Positions 34,269-43,691 of a DNA stretch of 64,000 nt are shown here, in pieces (position 1 is the first letter of the stretch; each line of letters opens with the position of its first letter). Origin of the DNA: Actinoplanes italicus (GTDB lineage: Bacteria > Actinomycetota > Actinomycetes > Mycobacteriales > Micromonosporaceae); assembly GCF_003001815.1 (NCBI RefSeq), contig NZ_PVMZ01000001.1, forward strand, positions 248,001 through 312,000, given 5' to 3'. A program made the position numbers and the translations under genes. The notes under the pieces are model-generated. The model searched no databases. It saw only the letters and a program-made list of their open reading frames with translations, and was not told where the DNA came from.

Positions 34269-37200
34269 CGACCTTCCACTCGTATCCCAGCGCATCGACG
34301 AACTGCGTCGTTCCGGGAGGCTGCGCTTCAAAGTCGGGGCTGATCAGCACCGGCCCGTCAACCCCGCCGAGCAACTCCGCCCGCATGAGGGTGACCGGCC
34401 CGGACAGCGTGATGCCGAACTCGCCCCAGTCAGATGCGGGCGGTTCCGCGTCGTCGGTCACTGTGCGCATCAGCTCCCAGGTGACCCCGTCGGTCGACCG
34501 GTACAGGTCGGCGCGGCTTTGCCCAGCGACATCGCTTTTGGTGCGGTGGACCCAGCGCAGCCATTGACGCTGGCCAGTGACGACTTTGAGGTCTGCCGTC
34601 GGTACCTCCCAGTAGAAGTAGTTGGTGTCGTAGACGTCTGCGCGGACCTGGTCGGAGCCGACGTTCAGCCACCAACCCGACGACGACATGTTCGTGCCGT
34701 AGGTTCCGTAGTGGCGGAACGAGAACCACCACGGGTCGTCACCGGTGGGTCTGAACTGCAACCGCAAGTCCAGTTCCGCCGGGCTCCTGAACACCTCGAA
34801 GGTGTCCACCTCGAAAGCGAGCGCGGAGTTCGTCGTATTGGCGTCTGGCGGGCCGGCGGCCACCCCAACGCGGCCAGCTGCCGGGAACGCCGTATCGATC
34901 ACGGTGCCCAACGTCTGGTAGGGCCGGTGTCCGTCGAGCCACGCACCGACCTGCAGAACGTCACCGACGGCGCGGACCTGAAGCCAGTACCAGGTGCCTA
35001 CGGTCCAGTTGACGGGTTCGTACCCGTTCGCTCCATACACCTTGACCGGGACTTCTGTGGTGCTCATCGTGACTGTCGCGTTGACGATCCGCTCCAGGTT
35101 CACCTTCAACATTCCGTCGGTCGCGAAGGTCAGGTTGCCGCGGTAGTAGTTGGATCCGTCGACGCGCCGGAAGAACAGGCCGACCTTCTGGTTCGTGCCG
35201 GCCGGCGCCGCGGTGATCCTGGCCTTCACACGAACCGCCACATCAGCGGAACCGACGGGATTCGCCGTCACCATCCGGATCTCGCCGGTCTGCGGGCTGA
35301 TGTATGCCTCGTCGACGTAGAGCAGATGCGTCACGGGCGGCGTGCCCGTCATCGCCACGTTGACGGAGGCCCGGGCCGCGTTGGCGGGAGCTGCGGCGGC
35401 GGTGGAGAGCCGGGTCCAGGTGTTCGCAGCCAGCGTCACCGCCGAGGCCGTCGCCGTCGACAGGTACACATTCGCGGCGTCGAACCAGTTGATGCTGATC
35501 GTGACGGTGCGCGCGACAGGGCAGCGCACTCGGGCCGCGGCCCGCCACGAGTCGCCCGGCGACACACCCGTCGCGTAGTCGCTTTCCATCCGGGTGGTCG
35601 CGGTCACCCCGTCTGGGGTGAGCAGAGCGGCGCCGAAACCCTCGAACACCTGAGCCTGCTGCCAGCCGAGTGTGGCGCCGAAGGGCGTCCACGAGGCGGC
35701 ATTCGCGTTGAACATCGGGTTGGCGTTCCGCCAGTCGGCGATCACCATGCGGCCCACGGATCCGGTCACGTTGGCCCGCTCGGCGCGGCCCGCCGTCCGC
35801 TGCCACGCCAACGCCGGCGACTCCATCGACCCCCACCCGTCGGCGACGACCCGCGTGAACGTGTCCTGGGCGATCACCGTCTGAAACGTTGACGGGCGGG
35901 CCGGCGCCACAGCTTCCACCTGGACAGCGCGTCCTTCCGGCCGAAGTCCTTCGCACGGCGGATCACCCCCGGCCACCGGGGCCGGCGTCCCGGTCGTCTC
36001 GACCACCGTCATCTGGGCCAGCTGCAACTGGCCGCCGGACGGTCTCCGCCGGACGGTGCCGGACGGCACCACGATCGCCGAAAGCCAACGGCTGGCCAGT
36101 TCGTCGCGCACACACACGTACGGCACCGTGTCCCAGGCAAGATCCCGCAGCGCACCGAACCCGCGGTCGAGCGCTTTCGGCGCGACGGCGACAGCGTTGA
36201 CCAGGACAGTCCGGGTGAACTCAACACCGCCGCGCTCGAGTGGCCGGTGCGCAGTTCGGAAGTCTCGGCCAAACATGTCGCGCCATTCGACCTGGCTCGC
36301 TTCACCGAACGTGAATTCCTCGACCGGGTCGCCTCCCCACGACATGACGTAGGCGGCGTTCGCGTCCGGGTCGTGGTTGCTCGTCAGGATCAGTACGCCG
36401 GCGTCGCCCGACACTCCAGTGACGCCCGGGGCGGGGATCTCCACTGGGGCTGCCGTGGTCCATGGCCCGGCGAGACCCGCGCGGTGCACCGTCCGCACCC
36501 GGTAGCGGGTGGGCACTCCGACGCGGGCTTCGTAGTCGTCGATCGTGGTCACCTGTGGCCACCGGATCGCCGCGATCGTCTCCCACTCGTCGGAGGACAT
36601 CGTGTCGTCCTGCCGCTGCACCTCGTAGTGGCCCCACCCGGAGACCATCTCGGAGTTGATCGGCTCCCACTCCAGCCGGTGGAAGAGGATGCCGGTCGGT
36701 ACCGTCCCGGTCGGGCGCCCGCATGCCTCGTCCACCACCGCCAACTCTTGGACAGCGGGAGTCACGGTCAGGCCGGATACCAGGTCCATGTCCCGCAGCA
36801 GCATCACCGTCAGGTCGGAAGACAGGTCGATGACGTTCGGCTTCCCATATCCTGTTTCTCCCTGGTAGGTGGCCAGATTCGCGGCGGCCGTGGCCACCGA
36901 GAGCACGTTCTGGTCAGCGCCGAGGATGTGCCATGCGGCCTCCGCCCCGGCCATCGACTTGAATGCGATTTCGACCGGATTCCCGCTGCCCGTGAGCTGC
37001 ACCGGAGCGTTGAGCCGGACCAGGACTTCCCGCCAGCCGTTGCCGAGGTCCGGTAGCTCATGGAACTCGTCGACGCTCACCTCGCCGAACTCCGCCCATA
37101 GGACGTCCGTAGCTCCGGTAGGGGTGATGCGGCCGACTCGCAGCGGATCCCGTGTCGTCTCCTGGCAGCGGGCGTAGAACTTCACCCAGGGGTAGGTGCC

Positions 37201-38496
37201 GGCGTCGGTGTCGATGATCCGCTGAAGGACCGCGGCCAGCCCCAACGAGCTGTGGGCGTTACCGACCGCCCTCGACCGGTAGACGTGCGAACCGGGGTCA
37301 ACCTGGTTGCCCACACGCATCAAAGCGATCGGCGGCATCATCTCCGTGCGCTCCAGCGTCGGTGCCGCCCCGGGCCGGAGAGTCTTACGGACCACGACAC
37401 CTTCGAGACCGCGGAACGGTTCGGTCGAGCCCAGCCGGTCGAGCGCAACCGGCACAGGGGACGCCACCGACAGGGAACCCGAATAGGCCTGCCCGATGGT
37501 GACCGCGTAGGGCGAGCCGGGTGTCAGCCCCGGCAGGTAACCGAGGTTGTACTCCACCTGAATGAGCGGGATGTCGAGATAGCTGGTGCCGTCTGGCAGG
37601 AGCCCGATGCCACCGGAGATGTCCAAGCCGCCAGCACCGACCCGGTTCTCCTGACCGTAGGTCACTTCCAAGGCCACGTAGTGGATCTGGAATACCGTCC
37701 CGGCAGGTACGGACGCCGACGTTCCGATCCGCACGTTGATGTTCGTGCCGCCGCTGGCCGACATGGAGTCCAGGCCGGCCATCGGGGTCGGTGACCACGT
37801 CCGGCTATCCGCGGACCACGGAAACCGCCATGCGGTCTGCGCTGGCGTCTGAGTCGGTGACCACCACGGGTTCAGCTCACCCAGCCGGGCCCGCCGGATG
37901 ACGGTGCCCGCAGCTTGCGATGCCGGGCCGGTCACCGTGTCGTCCATGACCCAGTTCACGTTCGCGGATGGCCGTTCCAAGCCGATCGTGACGGCCCCGG
38001 GGTACTGGTCGAACGGCCCGGAGATCGCGTACACCACGGAAACGTCGAGGATCCGCTGGTAGTCGAGCTTCGTCTGAACTTCTGCCGCGGCCGTCCCGAA
38101 CCAGAACCGAATGGCAGCGTTCGGGCCGGTGATGATGACGTGGCCGGCGTCGGACGGGTTCACGACCGCGTCTTTGAAGGTGGCCGCGCCGCCGCCGGCC
38201 GTCGCGCCAGCAACTGCCGTGCTGGTTGTGCACGGGATCAGCAGAGTCCGGGCCGGGCCGATCAACGCCGGTTCGCCGTCCGAATACACCTGCGCGGTCA
38301 GCTGCTTACGGGTCGGCTGACCTGGTGTTGCTTGAAGGAACAGCTGCACTGACCGCAGATCCAAGTCGTCCGGGTTGTGTCCGGAACGGAACCGGTAGCC
38401 GACCTCGATCGAAGGGTCCAGGAGCACCTGGTCGGCCAGCAGTGGAGGCCACTGCTGGCCGACAACGTACGGCCGGTCAGGGTTGTAGGTGTCCAC
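34243..38496 (-). CDS. Very large minor tail/fibre protein (1417 residues)
   Basis: A modular beta protein beginning MDTYNPDRPYVVGQQWPP directly after the tape measure stop. Around residues ~640-720 there is a fibronectin-III-like unit (HRLEWEPINSEMVSGWGHYEVQRQDD ... PTRYRVRTVHRAGLAGPW). From ~870 come two concanavalin/LamG-like segments (FTRVVADGWGSMESPALAWQRTAG and DLRLQFRPTGDDPWWFSFRHYGTYG) and a carbohydrate-binding-like part (DSWRAAARVRCPVARTVTISINWFDAANVYLSTA). Most likely a receptor-binding fibre that contacts cell-wall glycans. No catalytic motif seen. Confidence 0.75.
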   Translation of the reverse strand: MDTYNPDRPYVVGQQWPPLLADQVLLDPSIEVGYRFRSGHNPDDLDLRSVQLFLQATPGQPTRKQLTAQVYSDGEPALIGPARTLLIPCTTSTAVAGATAGGGAATFKDAVVNPSDAGHVIITGPNAAIRFWFGTAAAEVQTKLDYQRILDVSVVYAISGPFDQYPGAVTIGLERPSANVNWVMDDTVTGPASQAAGTVIRRARLGELNPWWSPTQTPAQTAWRFPWSADSRTWSPTPMAGLDSMSASGGTNINVRIGTSASVPAGTVFQIHYVALEVTYGQENRVGAGGLDISGGIGLLPDGTSYLDIPLIQVEYNLGYLPGLTPGSPYAVTIGQAYSGSLSVASPVPVALDRLGSTEPFRGLEGVVVRKTLRPGAAPTLERTEMMPPIALMRVGNQVDPGSHVYRSRAVGNAHSSLGLAAVLQRIIDTDAGTYPWVKFYARCQETTRDPLRVGRITPTGATDVLWAEFGEVSVDEFHELPDLGNGWREVLVRLNAPVQLTGSGNPVEIAFKSMAGAEAAWHILGADQNVLSVATAAANLATYQGETGYGKPNVIDLSSDLTVMLLRDMDLVSGLTVTPAVQELAVVDEACGRPTGTVPTGILFHRLEWEPINSEMVSGWGHYEVQRQDDTMSSDEWETIAAIRWPQVTTIDDYEARVGVPTRYRVRTVHRAGLAGPWTTAAPVEIPAPGVTGVSGDAGVLILTSNHDPDANAAYVMSWGGDPVEEFTFGEASQVEWRDMFGRDFRTAHRPLERGGVEFTRTVLVNAVAVAPKALDRGFGALRDLAWDTVPYVCVRDELASRWLSAIVVPSGTVRRRPSGGQLQLAQMTVVETTGTPAPVAGGDPPCEGLRPEGRAVQVEAVAPARPSTFQTVIAQDTFTRVVADGWGSMESPALAWQRTAGRAERANVTGSVGRMVIADWRNANPMFNANAASWTPFGATLGWQQAQVFEGFGAALLTPDGVTATTRMESDYATGVSPGDSWRAAARVRCPVARTVTISINWFDAANVYLSTATASAVTLAANTWTRLSTAAAAPANAARASVNVAMTGTPPVTHLLYVDEAYISPQTGEIRMVTANPVGSADVAVRVKARITAAPAGTNQKVGLFFRRVDGSNYYRGNLTFATDGMLKVNLERIVNATVTMSTTEVPVKVYGANGYEPVNWTVGTWYWLQVRAVGDVLQVGAWLDGHRPYQTLGTVIDTAFPAAGRVGVAAGPPDANTTNSALAFEVDTFEVFRSPAELDLRLQFRPTGDDPWWFSFRHYGTYGTNMSSSGWWLNVGSDQVRADVYDTNYFYWEVPTADLKVVTGQRQWLRWVHRTKSDVAGQSRADLYRSTDGVTWELMRTVTDDAEPPASDWGEFGITLSGPVTLMRAELLGGVDGPVLISPDFEAQPPGTTQFVDALGYEWKVDGRGICAG

Positions 38497-41322
38497 TTAG
38501 ATCGTCCTCACGGTTGTTGCGACACTGCGGCGTGCCAGCGCCCGCTGCACGCCCTCACCGACCGAGCGGCCCGTCTGCACAGCTTCGGCGCGGGTCGGCA
38601 CGACTCCTTGGAACACGACCTGGATCGAGCCGGGCCCGAAGACAACGGACCCGCCGCCGTCGCCGAGCAACCGGCTCAGGCCGGACTGCTCAGCCAACTG
38701 CCGGGCTCGCCGGGGTCGGGTCAACGGGATCACCACCTCGTCGCCTGCCTCACCACCGACCATCAGCGTCGGGCGGCGCAGGATCGCGCCGTTGGCGAGC
38801 ATCGGGATCCGCGGAAGGCTGCCCGGCAGCACGTTGTCGATGTTCGCGATTCCGGAGTTGATTGCCCCGATGATCCTGTTCAGCTGCGACTTGATGGTGC
38901 TGGCGATCGCCGTCGCGATCTTGCCGAGCGACGGCACCTTGCCGAGGCCGTCGACCAGCTTCTTGATCAGCGCCTTGCCGGCGTCGAGGAACCTGCCCGC
39001 GTAGCCGGTGATCTTTCTCGGAATGCCACCGATGTGCGACAGGATCGAGTTGAACCCGGACACGGCCGCATTCCTGCCGGCCGTCACCGCGTTCCGGAAG
39101 GTCGTCGATAGGCGGCTGCCCAAGCTGGACAGCGCGGCCACGGTCCGACCCGCTAGGCCTTGGGCGTACGAGACCACTGCCGTCACGCCGCTGCTGAAGA
39201 CTTGCTTCGCCCCGGTGATGGCACGCGACACCAGATCACGCAGCATCCCCGGCAGGTTCTGCGCTGCGGTGACGACCTGGCCGGGCAGCTGGGTCACGGC
39301 GTAGATGATCAAGCCGATCGCGACGCCGAGCGCCTGCAGCGCCAGCTTCCCGGCCGACGTGAACAGCTGCCACAGCTGCTGAGGCAGGCCGGCCAGGAAT
39401 GAGCCGATCTTCCCGGGCAGCTCGGCGAACCAGCGGCCCAACGTCAAGAAGAAATTCGACACGGCGGTCCAAGCCGACGAGAACGCGCCGCCGATGGCAG
39501 AACCGACGCCGGCCCAGTTGATGCTGCTCAGCCAGCCTGCCACCTTGGCCAGCCAGCCGGCCGCCGACGCCAGCGGGGTCACCAGGAACGTGATGACGTT
39601 GGCGATGCCCCGAATCAGGGGGGCGACCGTCTTCGCGATGAGCAGGCCCGTCACCCCGGCCCCGAACCGGATCAGTGGTGCTGCGACACCGACCAGCGCG
39701 GTGGCGAGCTGCACGGCGATTTGGTTCAGCGGCGCCAATGCTGTCACCACCTCGAGGACGGGGCCGAGCAGTGAGATGAGCACCGGCACCAGCGGCATCA
39801 CCGCCTCGACGAGCTTGGCGACCAGCGGCCCGGCAGCGGCCAGTGCGGGGGCGAGCGACGCGCCCAGGGCTGCGGCGATCTGCCCCAGCGGGGGGCCTAG
39901 CTGCGTGAACAGCTGGACGAGTAGCTGGGCGACCGGCGCGAGCACCGCGCTCAGGGTCTGCGCGATCTGGCTCAGGATGGGAGCCAGCGCGGACACCAGC
40001 GGGGCGAGCAGCGGGCCGAGGGCGGCGAGCACCTGGGTCAGCGGGCCGGCCAGCGCCGCGACCAGCTGGCCTACTACCGGGAGCAGGGGCGCCAGGGCGG
40101 ACAGGATCGAGCTGATCACGCCGCCGAGGGGACCGAGAGCAGGGGCGATGGCCTGCACGCCCTGCGAGAGGCCCTGGACCACGGCGACTAGGCCGGGGCC
40201 GAGGGCGGCGATCGCCGGGCCGAGGTTTGACGCGACGGCCTGCAACGCGGGCACGACGGCCTGAGCGATAGGCATCAGCGCTGGGGCCAGCTGCCCCGCC
40301 GTGGTGAGCAGCGTCCCGAACACGCCGCCGACGCCGGATGCGACGGTGCCCAGCGCGGTGAACACGCTGGTCAGAGCCGCGCTGCCCTCGGCGGACTCGA
40401 AGAACGCGCGGAGCTGGTCCGTCACCCGGACCAGCCCACCGAGTAGGCCACCCCCGACGGACGTGGCCGCCGCCTGGAAGACGCTGGACAGGATGCCGCC
40501 GACGTTCTGCGCGATGTCGCCGAGCTGCCGCAGCACCGCGACGGCGTTGCTCAGCCACGCTGCGGCCTGCCCAGACTGGGCGACCTTGCTCAGCCACTCA
40601 CCGAACTTCGTGGCCGCGTTCCCGGCGCCGACGCCGAGTTGCGTCATCAGCGGCAAGCCGATGCCGGTGATGTCGCGGAGCCCGGTAAGGACGGGCCCGG
40701 TCGCCGCAGCGAGGCCGGCCACACTGGTTCGAGTCGCCGCGAACACCTGGTTCAGGACGCCAACCGTCGCGGATTCGCGGGCGAACTCCAAGGCGCGGCG
40801 GGCAGCGTTTCCGTACTCGGTGGCGATCCCGGCGAGGCCGACGCGCAGCGGGCCGGCGAGTACGGTCGCCGTCGACTGAATCTGGCCGACCAGCTGCCCG
40901 GTGAAGGCGTCCTGCGCCGCCGTCTTGATGCTTTGCAGCGCGGGCGCGACCTTCTGCACCTCGCGGGCGAGGCTCTGGGCCTTCGGGGACAGGCCCTCCA
41001 TCGCCTTCTCCAAGGCCTTCGCGTCCCCGCTGGCCGCGGCGGTCATGGCCTCGCCCAGCCCGGCGGTGGCCAGCCGGGCTGCGCCGGTCGCGGCCGCGTA
41101 GACGCCGATCGCGGCGGGAAGGGCTACTGCAGCGCCGCCGACTTGAGCCAGGGAGCCGGCCAAGCCGATCAGCTGGGTGGAGGCGCCTGCGGCGATCGCG
41201 CCGACGCCGGAGATCTTGAAAGCGCTGGTCAGGCCACGGGCGAGGTCCGGTGCAAACTTCCGGACATCACCGACGATTTCGATGTACGCGCGTCCCAGTG
41301 CCACATGATCAGCGTAGGCCAA
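38497..41322 (-). CDS. Tape measure protein
   Basis: 941 residues, Ala/Gly-rich, with long hydrophobic repeats at ~330-620 (LVAALAGPLTQVLAALGPLLAPLVSALAPILSQIAQ) and membrane-like segments at ~545-690. The N-terminus has the usual RAYIEIVGDVRKFAPDLARGL block. It sets tail length and probably aids DNA entry; at ~0.15 nm per residue it predicts a tail of roughly 140 nm. TTG 41322 or GTG 41304 could be the start; neither has a good ribosome site. It is unusual that the tail chaperones are not adjacent but lie 4 kb away across a plus-strand block. Confidence 0.9.
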   Translation of the reverse strand: MAYADHVALGRAYIEIVGDVRKFAPDLARGLTSAFKISGVGAIAAGASTQLIGLAGSLAQVGGAAVALPAAIGVYAAATGAARLATAGLGEAMTAAASGDAKALEKAMEGLSPKAQSLAREVQKVAPALQSIKTAAQDAFTGQLVGQIQSTATVLAGPLRVGLAGIATEYGNAARRALEFARESATVGVLNQVFAATRTSVAGLAAATGPVLTGLRDITGIGLPLMTQLGVGAGNAATKFGEWLSKVAQSGQAAAWLSNAVAVLRQLGDIAQNVGGILSSVFQAAATSVGGGLLGGLVRVTDQLRAFFESAEGSAALTSVFTALGTVASGVGGVFGTLLTTAGQLAPALMPIAQAVVPALQAVASNLGPAIAALGPGLVAVVQGLSQGVQAIAPALGPLGGVISSILSALAPLLPVVGQLVAALAGPLTQVLAALGPLLAPLVSALAPILSQIAQTLSAVLAPVAQLLVQLFTQLGPPLGQIAAALGASLAPALAAAGPLVAKLVEAVMPLVPVLISLLGPVLEVVTALAPLNQIAVQLATALVGVAAPLIRFGAGVTGLLIAKTVAPLIRGIANVITFLVTPLASAAGWLAKVAGWLSSINWAGVGSAIGGAFSSAWTAVSNFFLTLGRWFAELPGKIGSFLAGLPQQLWQLFTSAGKLALQALGVAIGLIIYAVTQLPGQVVTAAQNLPGMLRDLVSRAITGAKQVFSSGVTAVVSYAQGLAGRTVAALSSLGSRLSTTFRNAVTAGRNAAVSGFNSILSHIGGIPRKITGYAGRFLDAGKALIKKLVDGLGKVPSLGKIATAIASTIKSQLNRIIGAINSGIANIDNVLPGSLPRIPMLANGAILRRPTLMVGGEAGDEVVIPLTRPRRARQLAEQSGLSRLLGDGGGSVVFGPGSIQVVFQGVVPTRAEAVQTGRSVGEGVQRALARRSVATTVRTI

Positions 41323-41327
41323 GATGC

Positions 41328-41353
41328 GGGGTAACTATATTTCACAGTAACCC
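41328..41353 (-). promoter_or_regulatory. Late-promoter-like element C (tape measure unit)
   Basis: Minus strand GGGTTACTGTG followed by GTTACCCC. Matches elements A and B in front of capsid and tail tube, although the distance between the two TTAC blocks is 16 bp here and 14 bp there. The transcript would start 15-33 bases before the gene. Confidence 0.4.
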
Positions 41354-41388
41354 TACATTTCATGGGCCGGGAGCTGCGCGAATGCAAC

Positions 41389-41419
41389 GGGGAACCTCGG
41401 TGACGCCCCGAGGTCCCCC
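41389..41419. terminator. Hairpin upstream of the tape measure gene
   Basis: GGGGAACCTCGG pairs with CCGAGGTCCCCC across a 7-base loop, with one wobble. It would stop minus-strand read-through coming from the plus-strand block. Confidence 0.5.
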
Positions 41420-41543
41420 GTCATCCCTTTTCAGCCCGACCCGTCCCGCACACCAGATCAGAAGCTCAGCGTAACCGGACAAGCACTTGCGTCAATGCAC
41501 CTGCTCATATCATCGGCAGCGCCACGTAGGTACGCTCGGCAGT

Positions 41544-41560
41544 AGTGCCAATCCGGCACT
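41544..41560 (+). promoter_or_regulatory. Operator-like palindrome before the XRE regulator
   Basis: AGTGCC-5-GGCACT, exact inverted repeat followed by TGTTCC-type sequence; a near-copy lies at 42834-42848. Twenty-five bases before the TTG start at 41585. Confidence 0.6.
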
Positions 41561-41584
41561 GTTCCAGCCAAGGAAGAGGACAAC

Positions 41585-42469
41585 TTGAGCAGCAGCCCGC
41601 TCGTGCGGCGCCTCCGCCTCGGCGCCGCCCTCCGGGACCTCCGCAAGGCGGCAGGCAACATCTCCGCCGAGGAGCTCGGCAAACGGCTCGGGTGGAGCCG
41701 CATCATCGTCACCCGGCTGGAGAGCGACGACGAGCGCAAACCCGATGTCGGCAAGGTGATGTCCTACCTCGAAGCCTGCGGCGTCGACGAAGCCGACGAG
41801 CGGTATCGCACCCTCGTACGCGTCGCCCGCGACGCCGCCGAGACAGGCTGGTGGGAGACGCGGCCCTACGCGCGCATGGGCGCCCGGCTGGCACGCATCG
41901 CGAACCTGGAGACCGGAGCGAAGGAGATCCGCGAATTCCAGCTCGTCATGTTCCCCGGCCTCGTGCAGACGCCGGCGATGGCCCGGTACCTCGCAGAGGT
42001 AGCCATCGCCGAAGGTGACGCCATCGACCTGGAAACCAACCTGGCAGCCCGCAAACGCCGCCAGGGCATCATCACCGACCCCGACGGGGCGGACTATGAA
42101 CTCATCGTCGAGGAACAGGCCATCCGGCGGCTCATCGCACCGGCGAACATCATGGCCGAGCAGCTGGCACACGTCCTGACCCTCGCCGAGAGACCGAACG
42201 TCACCGTACGAGTGATGCCGGTTGACGCCCGGCTCGAAGGTCTTCCGCCTCGTACTCCGTTCGGTGTGTACTCCTACGCCGATCCGGGCGACCCCACAGT
42301 CGTCGCGGTCGACACGGTGACCGAGGACCTTCTCATCACCGAGCCTGGCCCGGCGGACCGGTATGTGCGGCTGTGGAAGCGGCTGCACGACGCCGCACTA
42401 TCCCCCAAGGAGAGCGCGGAGTTCATCTCCACGGTGGCCTCATCCCTGCCCACCGAAGCCCGACCCTGA
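41585..42469 (+). CDS. XRE regulator with DUF5753 domain
   Basis: 294 residues from TTG 41585 (AGGAAGAGGA upstream). N-terminal Cro/C1-type helix-turn-helix: LRDLRKAAGNISAEELGKRLGWSRIIVTRLES. The rest is DUF5753: GWWETRPYARMGARLARIANLETGAKEIREFQLVMFPGLVQTPAMARYL, then AIRRLIAPANIMAEQLAHVL, ERPNVTVRVMP and FGVYSYADPGDPTVVAVDT. This family, encoded with a DUF397 partner, is expanded in sporulating actinobacteria and affects development or secondary metabolism. In a prophage it could be a lysogenic conversion gene or control the neighbouring lysis genes. Confidence 0.88.
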   Translation: MSSSPLVRRLRLGAALRDLRKAAGNISAEELGKRLGWSRIIVTRLESDDERKPDVGKVMSYLEACGVDEADERYRTLVRVARDAAETGWWETRPYARMGARLARIANLETGAKEIREFQLVMFPGLVQTPAMARYLAEVAIAEGDAIDLETNLAARKRRQGIITDPDGADYELIVEEQAIRRLIAPANIMAEQLAHVLTLAERPNVTVRVMPVDARLEGLPPRTPFGVYSYADPGDPTVVAVDTVTEDLLITEPGPADRYVRLWKRLHDAALSPKESAEFISTVASSLPTEARP

Positions 42470-42482
42470 AAGGCACACCAAC

Positions 42483-42725
42483 ATGATCGACCCAGAAGCT
42501 CTGGTCGAGAACCAGGTTGCTCTGGCCGCTGCGTACGGCGACGTCGTTGGCGTCAAGTCGTCGCGGAGCGCTGGAGACTCCAACTGCGTCGAGGTCGGCA
42601 CGGCCGCCGACGGCACCCGCATCCTCACCGACTCGAAGCTCGGCACCAACTCGCCGCGCCTGGCGTTCACCCCGAGCGAGTGGGTGGCGTTCCGCGAGGG
42701 CGTCCGAAACGGAGAGTTCGACTAG
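42483..42725 (+). CDS. DUF397 protein, partner of the XRE regulator
   Basis: 80 residues from ATG 42483. The DUF397 signature is intact: GVKSSRSAGDSNCVEVGTAADGTRILTDSKLG, then LAFTPSEWVAFREGVRNGEFD. Such proteins are thought to counter or modulate the adjacent XRE-DUF5753 regulator. 13 bp after that gene; followed by a hairpin terminator. Confidence 0.9.
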   Translation: MIDPEALVENQVALAAAYGDVVGVKSSRSAGDSNCVEVGTAADGTRILTDSKLGTNSPRLAFTPSEWVAFREGVRNGEFD

Positions 42726-42746
42726 GACGCGCACAGCACTACCAAC

Positions 42747-42779
42747 CGAGGGGCCATCCGCGATGCGGGTGGCCCCTCG
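42747..42779 (+). terminator. Terminator after the regulator pair
   Basis: CGAGGGGCCA and its complement TGGCCCCTCG close a hairpin with further pairing (TCCGC/CGGG) inside. Confidence 0.75.
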
Positions 42780-42833
42780 CCCGTTTTGGTGACACCTGAT
42801 CCGCGGATTCCACTTGTGATCTTCACCCGAACG

Positions 42834-42848
42834 GTGCCATCCTGGCAC
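42834..42848 (+). promoter_or_regulatory. Second operator-like palindrome
   Basis: GTGCCA-TCC-TGGCAC followed by TGTTCC, closely like the 41544 site (which is followed by GTTCC). About 70 bp before the 42919 gene, so the XRE regulator may control both units. Confidence 0.6.
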
Positions 42849-42918
42849 TGTTCCACAGCGGATCAGCTCCATAGCTGATTCGTTCCCGTCAGGATCTGTT
42901 CCCCGGGGGAGGGCAACG

Positions 42919-43329
42919 ATGAGCACCGACGACCCGAAACGCGACATCCTCGCGTACGCCGGCGTCTCGCAGCTCGCCGCCGGCGTGCAGACGTACGAGG
43001 CCCATCGGCCCGGCCCCGACGGGTGTGTCTGCGGCAAACAGGCATGCCGGTCCCGCCTCCACGCCACCAAGCTGCTCAACGCTCTCGGCGTGGACGTCAC
43101 AGCACTCACACCCGCCCACGCCGCGCAGAGTCCATGGCGTGGGCCCCGGGTAGCCACCGTCGGCGGGTCCCCAGCCCCGGCGTCGGCTGGCTCGCCGAAG
43201 TCCGGTCGTGGCGGATTCGTGGTCGTGGCGCCCGACGATTGGTCGGCGCGGGCCGGGAACGGAAGCGCACAACGCGATGGTTCGCCCGCTCCGTTCCCGG
43301 CCCACCCTCGGACAGGAGACGTTCGATGA
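42919..43329 (+). CDS. Small hypothetical protein with Cys cluster
   Basis: 136 residues from ATG 42919 (GGGGGAGGG upstream). The N-terminal ~55 residues are folded-looking (RDILAYAGVSQLAAGVQTYEAHRPGPDGCVCGKQACRSRLHATKLLNALG) with three Cys; the rest is Pro/Gly/Ser-rich. No family recognised. ATGA overlap with the next gene. Confidence 0.55.
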   Translation: MSTDDPKRDILAYAGVSQLAAGVQTYEAHRPGPDGCVCGKQACRSRLHATKLLNALGVDVTALTPAHAAQSPWRGPRVATVGGSPAPASAGSPKSGRGGFVVVAPDDWSARAGNGSAQRDGSPAPFPAHPRTGDVR

Positions 43330-43691
43330 CGACAGCCGCAGCAGAGACCGCCACGGTGACGCTGCCTGCGAACGCCGTCCCGTCCATCGACCCGTACCTC
43401 ATGCGGGGGTTGCTGTGGTGCGCGCACTGCACCACGCTCATGGCCCCGGGCGATCCGATCTTGGACACGTCCAAGGGGTCGCCGGTCTGGCGGCTGGCGT
43501 ACACGTGCGGCGGCTGCGACCGCAAGGCCGACGCCGGGATCGTCGACGAGACCGTATGGCGCCGGGTCATCGCCCGCGCCAACGTCAGGAGCCTCGCCCC
43601 GCAGTACCGCCAGTGGATCGTCCGGCAGATGCTCGCCAAGGTGAACCTCACCATCGACGGCAGAAACCTTCAGTTCCTCTGGTCCATGTAG
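43326..43691 (+). CDS. Small zinc-ribbon protein resembling a serine-recombinase zinc domain
   Basis: 121 residues. YLMRGLLWCAHCTTLMAPGDP and LAYTCGGCDRKADAGIVDETVWRRVIARA follow the CxxC ... CxxC layout of the zinc ribbon in large serine recombinases, and the end NLTIDGRNLQFLWSM resembles their last strand (compare RLEFVWK at the end of the 25337 gene). Catalytic and recombinase domains and the coiled coil are missing. It may be a domesticated DNA-binding fragment. Overlaps the upstream gene by ATGA. Confidence 0.5.
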   Translation: MTTAAAETATVTLPANAVPSIDPYLMRGLLWCAHCTTLMAPGDPILDTSKGSPVWRLAYTCGGCDRKADAGIVDETVWRRVIARANVRSLAPQYRQWIVRQMLAKVNLTIDGRNLQFLWSM

